From positions 1 through 64,000 of the forward strand of contig JARYLU010000014.1 in assembly GCA_029907475.1 (NCBI GenBank): a stretch of DNA of 64,000 nt, read 5' to 3'. The notes under the pieces were generated by a model. The model saw nothing but the letters and a program-made list of their open reading frames with translations, was not told the DNA's origin and ran no database searches. The translations under genes were made by a program, and so were the position numbers. Positions 1 to 8,887 of the stretch are shown here, piece by piece. This DNA comes from Bacillota bacterium (GTDB taxonomy: Bacteria > Bacillota > DSM-12270 > Thermacetogeniales > Thermacetogeniaceae). Position 1 is the first letter of the stretch. The number at the start of each line of letters is the position of its first letter.

Positions 1-549
1 ACGGCGGCTTCCAGGGTGGATCAGTTTGACAATATCACAGGGGCTAAAAATGGATCAGCTTTATAGTAGCAAATACACTCGCTTCGCTCAAGCTGAAAAT
101 TGAAGCAAAAAAGCGGTGGGGATTTGGCCATTTTAGCGTCGACTTTTCAGTTTCTTAAAGTAAATTCGTTCTGGAGTTATACGTTCCCTCTTTAAACTTG
201 TTTTCCTGCCAAGATTTTACTACATCAAAATTCTCATGTCAGAGCAAGCTCCTTGAGGAGTGTCGAACACTGTCATCCTTCCTTTATCCTTCCTTCCATT
301 GAAGCTGCTCGATTCTCTTCTGCTAACTATTTCTGCCCGCGGACCGGTGAAAACCTTTTGAAAATTTTTTTGTTAAAAAGCGATCCAAAATCCTTCTTAA
401 AGAGTCTATATATTTAGAGAAGTCAGCGCGGCAGGTTCATGTTTAATCCGTACTGGTCTGTAAGAAAATCGAATGAAGTTCGGTAGAAAATCTAGGAAGC
501 CTTCTCTCTGGAAGGCAGTAAGCGAAACACTGGGGGTGGGAGGATTAAC
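1..549. other. Gene-free stretch; possible IS21-type element end at 1-60
   Basis: No convincing gene is seen on either strand. The first 60 bases contain two copies of GGATCAG (in GGTGGATCAGTTTGA and AATGGATCAGC), a pattern often repeated at the ends of IS21-family elements. If so, the element body lies left of the window; this is inference. The remainder is AT-rich upstream DNA of the small membrane-protein gene. No riboswitch or terminator was recognised. Confidence 0.3.
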
Positions 550-867
550 ATGTTGTTTGGAAAAAGGTGGGAACTCTTTTTAACCTGGTTTCTTTTGTTG
601 CTGGCCATCTTTCTGCTGCTGCCTGGTGGAAATTTTTTATTGCTGAATGCCCTCCTGGATGCGGACAAGGCTCAGATTATGGCCGAAAAAGCCTTTGAAA
701 GACAGAACCCGGATCTAGATGCCCGGGGAGGGCGCCACGTCTACTTCGATCCCTTCGCCTACACCATTGAGGTGCAGGGCTATCCGAAGGACGGGGAAGA
801 TGAGGTTCCGGTGAAAAAGGAAATCTACCGGGTTTACTGGTGGGGAAAAGCCGCCAGGTTTAAATAA
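550..867 (+). CDS. Small N-terminally anchored membrane protein, unknown function
   Basis: A 105-residue protein of unknown function. Residues 1-10 are charged (MLFGKRWELF) and residues 11-35 form one strongly hydrophobic helix, which suggests a signal anchor with the mostly polar remainder outside the membrane. The C-terminal 70 residues are charged and aromatic (VYFDPFAYTIEVQGYP) and look like a small folded domain. The ATG start follows a good ribosome site, GGGAGGATTAAC. It stands alone, and the promoter of the pab operon lies just downstream. I do not recognise the family. Confidence 0.7.
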   Translation: MLFGKRWELFLTWFLLLLAIFLLLPGGNFLLLNALLDADKAQIMAEKAFERQNPDLDARGGRHVYFDPFAYTIEVQGYPKDGEDEVPVKKEIYRVYWWGKAARFK

Positions 868-924
868 TGAAGACCCAAGGGGAAAATCGAGATGTGGCCA
901 CTGCTTGCCCCAAGAGATGTGGGA

Positions 925-953
925 TTGACACCAGAGGGTGGCTGTGGTAAAGT
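925..953 (+). promoter_or_regulatory. Sigma-A type promoter of the pab operon
   Basis: TTGACA at 925-930 is a perfect -35 box. After exactly 17 bases comes TAAAGT at 948-953, a 4/6 match to the -10 consensus. Transcription would begin near 960 and make a leader of about 220 bases before pabA, which contains the GAG-repeat and terminator described next. Confidence 0.65.
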
Positions 954-992
954 TAAGGCAGAGTATGGGGCTGAAATTAATTAAAACTGCAT

Positions 993-1046
993 AAGACCAG
1001 TTGAGACGAGATGAGCCGAGGGAAGCCGAGATGAGACGACGCGGAG
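993..1046 (+). promoter_or_regulatory. TRAP (MtrB) RNA-binding site overlapping an antiterminator
   Basis: GAG triplets occur with strict 5-base periodicity at 1003, 1008, 1013, 1018, 1028 and 1033. Degenerate members AAG at 1023 and GAC at 1038 hold the register, and a further GAG sits at 1044. Repeated GAG/UAG triplets with 2-3 base spacers are the known target of tryptophan-activated TRAP in Bacillus. Bases 993-1001 (AAGACCAGT) can pair with 1075-1083 (ACTGGTTTT), competing with the terminator at 1061-1080. TRAP binding next to this arm would favour termination when tryptophan is high. B. subtilis TRAP also regulates the pabA/trpG gene of the folate operon, which fits the gene downstream. 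Whether mtrB is encoded in this genome is not visible here. Confidence 0.75.
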
Positions 1047-1060
1047 CGTGTGGGATGCGG

Positions 1061-1088
1061 ACCAGTACTTCGGTACTGGTTTTCTTGT
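1061..1088 (+). terminator. Intrinsic attenuator terminator in the pabA leader
   Basis: ACCAGTAC (1061-1068), a UUCG-type tetraloop, and GTACTGGT (1073-1080) form a perfect 8-bp stem followed by a T-rich run. It sits between the GAG-repeat region and pabA. Its 3' arm is shared with the antiterminator pairing, so it is an attenuator rather than an end-of-operon terminator. Confidence 0.75.
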
Positions 1089-1179
1089 TACTGAAGAGTG
1101 GGGCAAACCTGTTTTTTACCGGTTGGGAACGTCCGGATTGGTGTAATTCCGACTGCAGGCGATTTAGGGAGGGGATACC

Positions 1180-1791
1180 TTGCTTTTAATGATCGACAAC
1201 TACGATTCCTTTACTTTTAACCTGGTTCAGTATCTAGGGGAAATGGGTCAGAAGATCAAGGTCTACCGGAACGATGCCATTACACTGGCAGAAATTGAGG
1301 CGCTGGCTCCGACGGCAATTCTTCTTTCGCCGGGCCCCTGCACTCCCAACGAGGCGGGGATCTGCCTTGATTTGATTATCCGTTTTGCGGGAAAGGTCCC
1401 TATTTTGGGTGTTTGTTTGGGTCACCAGGCTATCGGTCAGGCCTTCGGCGGGGAAGTTGTCCGGGCACCCCGTTTGATGCACGGCAAAACCTCGCTCATC
1501 TCTCACGACGGGCGCACGATTTATACCGGTTTAAAGAATCCTTTTGAGGCGACGCGCTACCATTCCCTGATCGTGCGGCGGGAAACCCTGCCCGCCTGTC
1601 TTGAGATAACTGCCGAAACCGACCGGGGGGAAATTATGGGGATCCGGCACAAAGAGTTTTTTGTGGAGGGGGTTCAGTTTCACCCGGAGTCAATCTTAAC
1701 CGAAGAGGGGAAACCACTTTTGCGCAACTTCCTGGAGCAGGCGCAAACTTTTGGCAGGGATTTTGCCCGGGCGGGCAGAACTGAGCTGTAA
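1180..1791 (+). CDS. pabA: Aminodeoxychorismate/anthranilate synthase glutamine amidotransferase
   Basis: A 203-residue class I glutamine amidotransferase that supplies ammonia to PabB for 4-amino-4-deoxychorismate synthesis, and probably to TrpE as well, as amphibolic TrpG/PabA proteins do. Visible marks are the N-terminal NYDSFTFN, the LSPGPCTP loop, the nucleophile Cys in GVCLGHQ, and the catalytic His and Glu in QFHPES. I chose the TTG at 1180 because AGGGAGGGG lies five bases upstream; an ATG at 1189 is possible. It is the first gene of a tight operon and the target of the TRAP attenuator, which would couple it to tryptophan level. Confidence 0.93.
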   Translation: MLLMIDNYDSFTFNLVQYLGEMGQKIKVYRNDAITLAEIEALAPTAILLSPGPCTPNEAGICLDLIIRFAGKVPILGVCLGHQAIGQAFGGEVVRAPRLMHGKTSLISHDGRTIYTGLKNPFEATRYHSLIVRRETLPACLEITAETDRGEIMGIRHKEFFVEGVQFHPESILTEEGKPLLRNFLEQAQTFGRDFARAGRTEL

Positions 1792-1816
1792 GCCGGGTTG
1801 GAAAGAGGGGGGTCAA

Positions 1817-2692
1817 ATGGAGGGTAATTTTCAGTCCCGTGAGCCCAAAAAGACGGTCGCAGTTGGGGAGGTTATTTTCGGGAGCCCCGAGGTCGTTCTG
1901 ATGGCGGGGCCCTGTGCCGTTGAAGAAAGGGAGTCTTTTCTGGCCTGCGCCCGGGCTTTGCGCCAGGTTGGGGTGCGGGTGCTCCGGGGAGGTGCTTTCA
2001 AGCCCCGGACCAGTCCTTACAGTTTTGCAGGCCTCGGCCAGGCGGGTCTCGAGATTCTCGCGGAGGCCAGGGAGTTTACGGGAATGGCTGTCGTCACCGA
2101 GGTTCTGGACCCGCGCGATGTGGAGCTGGTGGCGGCTTACGCGGATATTCTCCAGATCGGAAGCCGTAACATGCAGAACTTCGCTCTGCTCCGGGAGGCC
2201 GGAAGGAGCGGCCTGCCTGTTCTGTTGAAGCGGGGAATGGCCGCAACCTGCGAGGAGTGGCTGCTGGCGGCGGAGCACCTCCGGGTTGCGGGAAACGAAC
2301 AGATTATTTTGTGCGAAAGAGGGATTCGCACCTTTGAGACCCAGACCAGGAACACCCTGGACCTGAGCGCGGTACCGGTGCTCAAGGAACTGGGTCCTTA
2401 CCCGGTGGTGGTGGACCCGAGTCATGCTGCGGGGAAGCGGGAGCTGGTGGGAGCGCTGGCGCGCGCCGCGGTTGCCGCCGGCGCCGACGGTCTCCTCATC
2501 GAAGTCCATCCCAACCCGGCAGCGGCCCTCTGTGATGGCCGGCAGTCCCTGGAATTAAAGGACTTTTTCCAGTTAGTGCAGGATCTGCGAAAGGTGGCGC
2601 GGGCCGTCGGGCGCTTGGTCAGGGATGAAGAGCGGGTTTACCGCACCGAGAGATTGAAAATCAGCCAGGGGGTAGCCAATGATGATTATTAA
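1817..2692 (+). CDS. aroF: 3-deoxy-7-phosphoheptulonate synthase (DAHP synthase, type I beta)
   Basis: A 291-residue enzyme that condenses phosphoenolpyruvate and erythrose 4-phosphate, the first step of the shikimate pathway. The sequence has MAGPCAVE near the N-terminus, KPRTSPYSF, the metal-site segment VVVDPSHAAGKR and EVHPNP, all typical of the AroF/KDO8P-synthase-like fold. I see no regulatory ACT or chorismate-mutase domain. The start is the ATG at 1817, preceded by GAGGGGGGTCAA. Its last 14 bases overlap pabB. Its place between pabA and pabB ties chorismate supply to PABA synthesis. Confidence 0.9.
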   Translation: MEGNFQSREPKKTVAVGEVIFGSPEVVLMAGPCAVEERESFLACARALRQVGVRVLRGGAFKPRTSPYSFAGLGQAGLEILAEAREFTGMAVVTEVLDPRDVELVAAYADILQIGSRNMQNFALLREAGRSGLPVLLKRGMAATCEEWLLAAEHLRVAGNEQIILCERGIRTFETQTRNTLDLSAVPVLKELGPYPVVVDPSHAAGKRELVGALARAAVAAGADGLLIEVHPNPAAALCDGRQSLELKDFFQLVQDLRKVARAVGRLVRDEERVYRTERLKISQGVANDDY

Positions 2693-4112
2693 AGAGATCG
2701 CCACTTTAGATCCGGTCCGGGTTTTTGAATCCTTAAAAGAGCGCCCTTTTTCCTTCTTCCTGGACAGCGGGATGAATCCCGCCCGCTTGGGGCGCTTCTC
2801 TTTTTTGGGAAGCGACCCCTTTCTCGTTTTTCGGTCGAAAGGTGACCGGGTTGGGATCTGGCGCAACGGGGCCTGGCAGGAAAAAAGGGGCAGCCCCTTC
2901 CTTATTTTAAAAGAATTGGTACACCAGTACCGGATTCCTTCCTCCCCTCCGGTACCGGTGACTGCGGGCGCCTTCGGGTATTTTGCCTACGATTTGGGCT
3001 GGCAGTTGGAAAAACTCCCTGATTGGGCGGAGGATGACCTTGGTCTTCCCGATTGCTATTTGGGATTTTACGACCGGCTGGTGGTGGTCGATCACCTGAC
3101 AGGAAAAAACTATCTGACTTCTACCGGTTTACCGGAGTCCGGTGCAGGCGCGCCGGTCCGGGCGCGCCGGAGGCTGGAGGAACTGGAGGCGCTTATTACC
3201 GGTTGTACGCCTCTGCCGGTACGCGAGGAGGAGTCTTTTCCATTCGGGGATGTCACGAAGATCCAGGGGCACTTCACCCGTGAAACCTACCGGAGGGCGG
3301 TTCAGCGGGCCAAGGATTATATCGCGGCAGGGGATATTTTTCAGGTCAACCTTTCCCAGCGCTTCGCCTGCCCGCTTGCAGTCTCCCCCTGGTCCCTCTA
3401 CCGGAGACTGCGCAGGATCAACCCCGCCCCTTTTGCGGCCTACCTCAATTACCCGGAAGCAGCCGTCGCCAGTGCCTCCCCGGAGAGGTTTCTCCAGGTG
3501 AGAAACGGGGTGGTGGAGACGCGCCCCATCAAGGGGACGCGCCGGCGAGGAAAAAACCCCGCCGAGGACCATCACCTTCGAACAGAGCTTTTAAACAGCG
3601 CGAAGGACCGGGCGGAACTGGTGATGATCATCGACCTCGAACGCAACGACCTGGGTCGGGTTTGCAGTTTTGGTAGTGTTCACGTCCCGGAATTGATCTG
3701 TCTTGAGGAGTATGCTACAGTTTTTCACCTGGTATCGACGGTAAAGGGAACCCTTGCCCCGGGTAAGGACCTGGTCGACCTCTTAATGGCCACCTCCCCC
3801 GGCGGCTCCATTACCGGGGCTCCCAAGATCAGGGCAATGGAAATCATTGAGGAGCTGGAGCCTGTTAAAAGGGGAATTTATACCGGCTCCATCGGCTATT
3901 TAGGGTTTGACGGGTCGGCTGATTTGAACATCGTGATCCGTACTTTTGTCATCAAGGACGGGACCGCATATTTTCAGGTAGGAGGCGGGATTGTCGCAGA
4001 TTCAGATCCTGATGCGGAATACTGGGAAACGATTTACAAGGCACGCGCTCTCATCAGGGCGCTGGGATATGAAGAGGAGGACGTTGAGGAGTGCCTGGCT
4101 TTGCGTGGGTAA
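2679..4112 (+). CDS. pabB: Aminodeoxychorismate synthase component I
   Basis: A 477-residue chorismate-binding enzyme that, with the amidotransferase, converts chorismate to 4-amino-4-deoxychorismate in folate synthesis. The motif RPIKGTRRRG has Lys where anthranilate synthase has Ala (PIAGT); this Lys marks PabB rather than TrpE. SPGGSITGAPK and the C-terminal VGGGIVADSDP segment are the usual chorismate-binding signatures. The start overlaps aroF and the end overlaps pabC, which indicates translational coupling through the four-gene operon. Confidence 0.92.
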   Translation: MMIIKEIATLDPVRVFESLKERPFSFFLDSGMNPARLGRFSFLGSDPFLVFRSKGDRVGIWRNGAWQEKRGSPFLILKELVHQYRIPSSPPVPVTAGAFGYFAYDLGWQLEKLPDWAEDDLGLPDCYLGFYDRLVVVDHLTGKNYLTSTGLPESGAGAPVRARRRLEELEALITGCTPLPVREEESFPFGDVTKIQGHFTRETYRRAVQRAKDYIAAGDIFQVNLSQRFACPLAVSPWSLYRRLRRINPAPFAAYLNYPEAAVASASPERFLQVRNGVVETRPIKGTRRRGKNPAEDHHLRTELLNSAKDRAELVMIIDLERNDLGRVCSFGSVHVPELICLEEYATVFHLVSTVKGTLAPGKDLVDLLMATSPGGSITGAPKIRAMEIIEELEPVKRGIYTGSIGYLGFDGSADLNIVIRTFVIKDGTAYFQVGGGIVADSDPDAEYWETIYKARALIRALGYEEEDVEECLALRG

Positions 4113-4951
4113 ACGGTCGCCTGGTCCCTGAGACAGGCCCCTGTTTGGGGATCAAAGAAAGGGGGTTTCTTTACGGAGACGGTTTATTTGAGACAGTTCG
4201 GGTCTACCGGGGAAAACCCTTTGCATGGAGGCGGCACAGGGCGCGGCTGGCTGCGGGATGTGAGGCATTAAAAATACCTGATCCCGGCGAAGAGCTTGAG
4301 GTAGGTATGAGAACGCTCCTGGAGGCCTGGGGGATCACCGGGGGAAGCATTAGGATCACGGTAACCCGCGGGGAGGCGCCCCGGGGACTGCTCGCCCCCC
4401 CTGAAACAGAGCCCACCGTTGTAATTACCGCCCACCCGGGGGAACCCTACCCTGCCGCTGCTTACGCGCGCGGTTTCCGTGCCGTTACAGTCAGTTTTTC
4501 CCGTAACCACCTTTCTCCGCTCGTGAGGTTAAAGTCCCTCAACTATCTGGAAAATATTCTGGGGCGTCAGGAGGCGGCTGCAGCCGGGGCGGATGAGGGG
4601 ATCTTTTTAAACCTGAAGGGGGAAGTGACCGAAGGAACGTTCAGCAACATCTTTCTTGTTTTTGGGCGGGACTCAGTTGTTACACCTCCTCCGGAGAGCG
4701 GGCTTTTACCCGGGATTACCCGGGAAATCATCCTTTTCCTTGCCGGCGAACTTGGATTTTCGGTTGCAGAAAAAACTATCCTGCCTCAAGATTTCGAAAA
4801 AGCCCGCGAGGCCTTCCTTACAAATTCCCTTTTCGAAGTGATGCCTCTGATTGCGCTGGACGGAGCACCCATCGGTGCGGGAAGGCCGGGACCGGTTGCC
4901 GGGAGCTTGCGCGGGGCTTACCGGAACTATGTGGAGCAAAATCTTTTTTAA
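4091..4951 (+). CDS. pabC: 4-amino-4-deoxychorismate lyase (fold-type IV PLP enzyme)
   Basis: A 286-residue PLP enzyme that releases pyruvate from aminodeoxychorismate to give p-aminobenzoate. Features are the ERGFLYGDGLFETVRVY segment near residue 25, the Lys-containing LKSLNYLENILG (Schiff-base Lys expected here) and EGTFSNIFLV, followed by PPPESGLLPGITR. The GTG start overlaps pabB by 22 bases. A D-amino-acid or branched-chain aminotransferase is possible by sequence alone, but position directly after pabA-pabB settles the role. It ends the operon. Confidence 0.88.
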   Translation: MPGFAWVNGRLVPETGPCLGIKERGFLYGDGLFETVRVYRGKPFAWRRHRARLAAGCEALKIPDPGEELEVGMRTLLEAWGITGGSIRITVTRGEAPRGLLAPPETEPTVVITAHPGEPYPAAAYARGFRAVTVSFSRNHLSPLVRLKSLNYLENILGRQEAAAAGADEGIFLNLKGEVTEGTFSNIFLVFGRDSVVTPPPESGLLPGITREIILFLAGELGFSVAEKTILPQDFEKAREAFLTNSLFEVMPLIALDGAPIGAGRPGPVAGSLRGAYRNYVEQNLF

Positions 4952-5071
4952 ACCCGGCGGGGGACGCTAATTTTTATCCGGGTGCAGGAAATTATCTTCA
5001 AAAAAAGAAATTCTTAAATTACAAGACCAATCCCCCTTGGGCTCAGGCCAGAAACAGGAGTTGCAGGTCCC

Positions 5072-5497
5072 GTGATTTCCTATACCGTCCAGCATGTCAT
5101 GATTTTAAGACTTCTCATGTGCTATTCCTTTGAATCTGCCCGTTCCCTTCATAATCTTCTTTTTCTGGTTAGTGCCGAAAAAACGGAGCGGCAGCAATTG
5201 GGTTTCTATGACTTCGTTCGCACCCGCACGGGGGCGCACAGCCGGCTTGTCCAGCGGATCTTAGAAGATTTGAAAAAGGAAAAACTTTTTGAGGGGCCGG
5301 GTTTGCGGATCACAGATAAAGGACGGACGATTTACGCAAACCTGGGTGCCTCCCTCAACCCCTTTTCTTCCTTTTGGAATTTGTGCATTGAGATCGTGGA
5401 ACGCTATGGAGGGAATCCTGAAAAATTAAACAAAGCTGTTTTTTATCATCTTGCCTTCAGGCGTGCCAAGGTAGGAGAGCGAATTTTATTTCCCTGA
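5072..5497 (+). CDS. Hypothetical protein, possible winged-helix fold
   Basis: A 141-residue protein I do not recognise. The middle (around residues 45-95) reads like a winged helix: a helix, then HSRLVQRILEDLKKEKLF, then GLRITDKGRTIYANL, the typical wing wording of small transcription regulators. No signal peptide or clear membrane segment is seen, although the N-terminus is hydrophobic. The GTG start follows GGAGTTGCAGGTCCC. Its 3' end overlaps the convergent HD-GYP gene by 12 bases. Confidence 0.6.
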   Translation: MISYTVQHVMILRLLMCYSFESARSLHNLLFLVSAEKTERQQLGFYDFVRTRTGAHSRLVQRILEDLKKEKLFEGPGLRITDKGRTIYANLGASLNPFSSFWNLCIEIVERYGGNPEKLNKAVFYHLAFRRAKVGERILFP

Positions 5498-6607
5498 AGG
5501 AGTTGCCTCTTCATTGTAAAAACCGGTTGGAAGCGGGAATCCACCCGGCGCCAAAAGCCGGGAAATAAAAATGTTTTCGTGTTTCGCCAGGTCTATTTCG
5601 TGAAAATCGCGGATTTCACGGAGGTTGGCGTCAAAGAGAATGCGTACAACAGGACGGTGCTGACGGCCGCGGTTAACGTCTGCTACAATTCCGATTTCCC
5701 CTGTATTTAACTGTACCATCGTAGTGACAGGATAGGGCGCGATATTTTCTAAAAAGGCAGCCACAACGGCGGGATCAAACAATACTTTAGCTTGTGTAGT
5801 AATTAAATCAAGGGCTTCGTGGGGCAGGAAACCCCGGCAGTAAACCCGGTCCGAGGTGAGCGCGTCAAAGACATCGGCCACGGCAGCGATGGCAGCATAG
5901 ATGTGAATTTGGTTTTCCTGTAAACCGCGGGGGTAACCGCTTCCGTCAAACCGCTCGTGGTGCTGGAAAGCAACGTGGGCTGCGAGGAGTGAAAGTTCCC
6001 GGTACTGGCGCAGGATCTCGAAACCTTCTGTGCTGTGTTTTTTAATCACTTCAAATTCACCGACGCTGAGGGGCTCAATTTTGTTGAGAAGAGAGCGGTC
6101 AATCCGGGTTTTCCCGATGTCGTGGAGGAGGGCGCCGATGCCCAGTTCACAGAGTTGATCTTGGTTAAAGTTGAGGGAAATTGCGGTTACAATGGAGAGA
6201 ACGCAAACATTCACGGAATGGGCAAAGGTGTAATCATCATAGGCCCGGACTTCTGCTAAATTGATCAGGGCGTTTTTATTGTATAAAATTTCGCTAATGA
6301 TGTTATCGACAGTTTTCCGGGCACCGTCGATGTTCAGGCGCCGGGCTTCCCGGGCTTCTTGAAAGAGGTTTTTGATTGTTGCGAGAGCCTGGAGCCGCGT
6401 TTCCGCGGAGACTACGTCGATAATTTCAATCCCTTCGGTGAGACGGTCGTAAATGTAAACCGAGGGAATCCCGAGTTCTTTCAATCTCGCAAGATAACGT
6501 TCTTCCAGCTTAACCCCGGCCGCGAGCAAGACTTTACCCTCGGCACTGCAAATGTCGCGTGCCAAAATCATCCCGGGCCGGATGTTTTCAAGTGCCATGC
6601 GGATCAT
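5486..6607 (-). CDS. HD-GYP domain protein, probable cyclic-di-GMP phosphodiesterase
   Basis: A 373-residue cytoplasmic protein. Residues 1-120 form a DUF3391-like N-terminal part (GMILARDICSAEGKVLLAAGVKL). The HD-GYP domain follows, with HSVNVCVLS, the metal-binding HDIGK and the signature HHERFDGSGYPRGL. Catalytic residues look intact, so hydrolysis of cyclic-di-GMP to GMP is likely. No sensor, receiver or membrane domain is fused, and the trigger is unknown. It is divergent from the DUF1786 gene with a 135-base gap. Confidence 0.88.
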   Translation of the reverse strand: MIRMALENIRPGMILARDICSAEGKVLLAAGVKLEERYLARLKELGIPSVYIYDRLTEGIEIIDVVSAETRLQALATIKNLFQEAREARRLNIDGARKTVDNIISEILYNKNALINLAEVRAYDDYTFAHSVNVCVLSIVTAISLNFNQDQLCELGIGALLHDIGKTRIDRSLLNKIEPLSVGEFEVIKKHSTEGFEILRQYRELSLLAAHVAFQHHERFDGSGYPRGLQENQIHIYAAIAAVADVFDALTSDRVYCRGFLPHEALDLITTQAKVLFDPAVVAAFLENIAPYPVTTMVQLNTGEIGIVADVNRGRQHRPVVRILFDANLREIRDFHEIDLAKHENIFISRLLAPGGFPLPTGFYNEEATPSGK

Positions 6608-6742
6608 TGAACCTTCCCCTAACCTTTTGAGCTCTTTCGAACATTATCATTATTCTCTCTTGGGGAAACTAGATCCTGCTGGATTGCCTAAATTGTACCT
6701 GAGTTGTCAGAAAAGTTTTGAAATATTTGAGGGGGTTTCGCC

Positions 6743-7795
6743 TTGAAAGAACACTTTTCCCTTCTGGCCGTTGATGTGGGGGCCGGGACGCAGGATATTC
6801 TTCTCTACGCAGAAGGCAAACCGTTGGAGAACTGCGTGAAGCTTATTCTGCCCTCCCAAACGGAGATTTTTGCCGGCCGCATTGCCCGGGCTACTGATCG
6901 AGGCCAAAACATTTTTTTGTGTGGAAACCTGATGGGAGGAGGGCCGCTCACGCGCGCTTTGAAGAGGCACCTGGCCGCCGGGCTGCAAGTCTATGCCACA
7001 CCCTATGCTGCGAAAACCATCCGGGACGACCTCCATGAAGTAGCAGCTCTGGGCGTGCAAATTGTAGAACAGCACCCCGGGGCGCATTGTATCGGTATTT
7101 ACCTGCAAGATGTGGATTTGGACAATCTCCGGCAGGCGCTGGCTTTTTTTGATGTGGAGCTTCCGGAGAATGTGGCGGTTGCAGTTCAGGATCACGGTGA
7201 ATCAATAGGTAAAAGCAACCGGAAATTTCGCTTTGAGCACTGGGAGCGGTTCCTTGTGGAAGGGGGGAAACTTTCCCGCTTGATTTACCGCGAAGTTCCA
7301 CCTTACCTGACCAGGATGCGCGCGGTTCAGGAGGCGATTCCGGGTGCCTTTTTAATGGATACGGGGGCCGCGGCAATCCGGGGGGCTCTTTTAGACCCCC
7401 CAGTCGCGGCGCGGCAGCAAGCAGGGGTAATGGTGGTGAATGTGGGAAATCAGCACGTTCTGGCTGCGCTCATCCAGGGGGACCGCATCTGGGGAATTTT
7501 TGAACACCATACCCGTTTAATGACTCCGGAGAAACTGCAGGATTACCTGGCCCGTTTCAGACAGGGTGCGGTGACCAACGAAGAGGTTTACGCGGACGGC
7601 GGGCATGGCTGTGCACGACTTGCGGAGACACCCGATCCCGCCTGCTTTGAGTTCGTTGCGATTACGGGGCCCCGCCGCCGGCTCGCACAAGATTTGGGCT
7701 ACTTTGCAGTTCCTGGCGGGGATATGATGTTAAGCGGGTGTTTTGGGCTTGTTGCATCTGTCAGAGAATTCTTAAAAACTAACCAAGGGGAGTAA
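6743..7795 (+). CDS. DUF1786 family protein (actin/ASKHA-like fold suspected)
   Basis: A 350-residue protein of the DUF1786 family. The N-terminus LLAVDVGAGTQDILLY resembles the phosphate-1 loop of ASKHA ATPases, and later glycine-rich motifs (FLMDTGAAAIRGAL, MVVNVGNQH) fit a second nucleotide-binding half. The biochemical role of the family is not known. The TTG start is supported by GAGGGGG upstream. It is followed after 14 bases by the thioredoxin-reductase-like gene, probably co-transcribed. Confidence 0.75.
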   Translation: MKEHFSLLAVDVGAGTQDILLYAEGKPLENCVKLILPSQTEIFAGRIARATDRGQNIFLCGNLMGGGPLTRALKRHLAAGLQVYATPYAAKTIRDDLHEVAALGVQIVEQHPGAHCIGIYLQDVDLDNLRQALAFFDVELPENVAVAVQDHGESIGKSNRKFRFEHWERFLVEGGKLSRLIYREVPPYLTRMRAVQEAIPGAFLMDTGAAAIRGALLDPPVAARQQAGVMVVNVGNQHVLAALIQGDRIWGIFEHHTRLMTPEKLQDYLARFRQGAVTNEEVYADGGHGCARLAETPDPACFEFVAITGPRRRLAQDLGYFAVPGGDMMLSGCFGLVASVREFLKTNQGE

Positions 7796-7809
7796 GGAGT
7801 GATCGATGC

Positions 7810-8685
7810 TTGGACCGGGAAAAGCCTCAAGTCTGGGATATGCTGATAGTTGGCGCGGGCCCTGCGGGTTTGGCGGCAGCGGTCAACGGGCGGATCCGGG
7901 AAAAAAGCGTGCTCATCTTAAGCGCGGAAATAGGCTCCAGACGGCTCGAAAAAGCACCGGAAATCAGAAATTACCCCGGTTTTCCCGAGATTTCGGGTGA
8001 GGAACTCCAGCAGCGCTTTTTGGCTCATGCGCGCGGGATGGGGGTGGAGATTGAACAGGCGCGCGTGGAAAACATTTACCCCGGTCAGGAATTCACTTGT
8101 TTGACGCGCGACAACCGGATTTACCGGAGCAGCGCGGTTATCCTCGCGACAGGAATCCAGCAAACCCGGTTTTTGCCTGGCGAAAAGGAATTCTTGGGAC
8201 GGGGCGTGGGGTACTGTGCCACTTGCGACGGCCCCCTCTACCGCGACCGGGATGTTGCGGTGATTGCGGAATCACCCGAGGCCGGGGAGGAGACAAATTT
8301 CCTCGCCGGAATCTGCAGGAGAGTTTACTTTTTCCCCCGCTACCGGGGCGAAATCAACGTTGACCCCCGCGTAGAGATAAGGCGGGAACAACCCCGGGAG
8401 ATTTTGGGCCGGGAACGGGTGACAGGCCTTGCCCTCTCTTCGGGAGAACTCCCTGTCGACGGGGTTTTTATCATCCGGGAAATGGCTCCTGCCGAGCGTC
8501 TGATCGAGGGGCTCCGGATCGACGCAGGCGCTGTTGTTGTGGACCGGCAGATGGCAACAAGCATCTCCGGCGTTTTTGCTGCCGGTGACTGCACCGGAAA
8601 ACCTTTTCAGGTAGGCAAGGCGGTAGGGGAGGGCCTCACGGCGGCTTTGAGCGCCGTTCACTACCTGGATCAAAGAAAATCTTAA
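7810..8685 (+). CDS. Thioredoxin-reductase-like FAD/NAD(P) disulfide oxidoreductase
   Basis: A 291-residue flavoprotein of the thioredoxin reductase (TrxB) fold. It has the FAD-binding GAGPAGLAAA loop (residues 15-24), the redox-active YCATCDGPLYRD site (CxxC) and the C-terminal FAD contact GVFAAGDCTGKPFQV. The NAD(P) region is weak: the usual GGGNSA is replaced by AVIAESPEAGEETN, so pyridine-nucleotide use is doubtful and a ferredoxin- or F420-linked partner is possible (inference). The TTG start at 7810 follows AAGGAG. The gene ends before a strong terminator. Confidence 0.8.
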   Translation: MDREKPQVWDMLIVGAGPAGLAAAVNGRIREKSVLILSAEIGSRRLEKAPEIRNYPGFPEISGEELQQRFLAHARGMGVEIEQARVENIYPGQEFTCLTRDNRIYRSSAVILATGIQQTRFLPGEKEFLGRGVGYCATCDGPLYRDRDVAVIAESPEAGEETNFLAGICRRVYFFPRYRGEINVDPRVEIRREQPREILGRERVTGLALSSGELPVDGVFIIREMAPAERLIEGLRIDAGAVVVDRQMATSISGVFAAGDCTGKPFQVGKAVGEGLTAALSAVHYLDQRKS

Positions 8686-8773
8686 ATTTGCTCGGGTTTC
8701 ATTTTGGAAAGGGTACAGGATTTTGATGGAATATTTGCTCGGGAAAACAAATAAAATTAAGCAGGGGCCCAGG

Positions 8774-8797
8774 GCGTCTCACGGCAGACGCTTTTTT
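8774..8797 (+). terminator. Intrinsic terminator
   Basis: GCGTCT (8774-8779) and AGACGC (8786-8791) form a stem with a six-base loop followed by six T. It closes the DUF1786/flavoprotein operon. Confidence 0.8.
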
Positions 8798-8887
8798 ATT
8801 TAATGACGCTTTGTTGTGTTGTCAAGGGGAACCTTGATTAAAGTTTATCAAGATTTATCAAAAGAATTATGAATTAAGGAGGTTTCC

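Noticed and set aside
1001-1189. Short peptide gene in the pabA leader
   Set aside because: The frame is a product of the GAG repeats, has no ribosome site, and crosses the terminator hairpin; there is no run of Trp codons.
1634-2509. Long antisense reading frame opposite aroF
   Set aside because: It lies across two certain genes in a GC-rich region, has no ribosome site and no family-like sequence.
2679-4112. Anthranilate synthase TrpE
   Set aside because: The motif is PIKGT, with the Lys typical of PabB, and pabC follows; TrpE has PIAGT.
7806-8000. Alternative frame at the start of the flavoprotein gene
   Set aside because: The overlapping TTG frame carries the GAGPAGLAAA FAD motif and the full protein.
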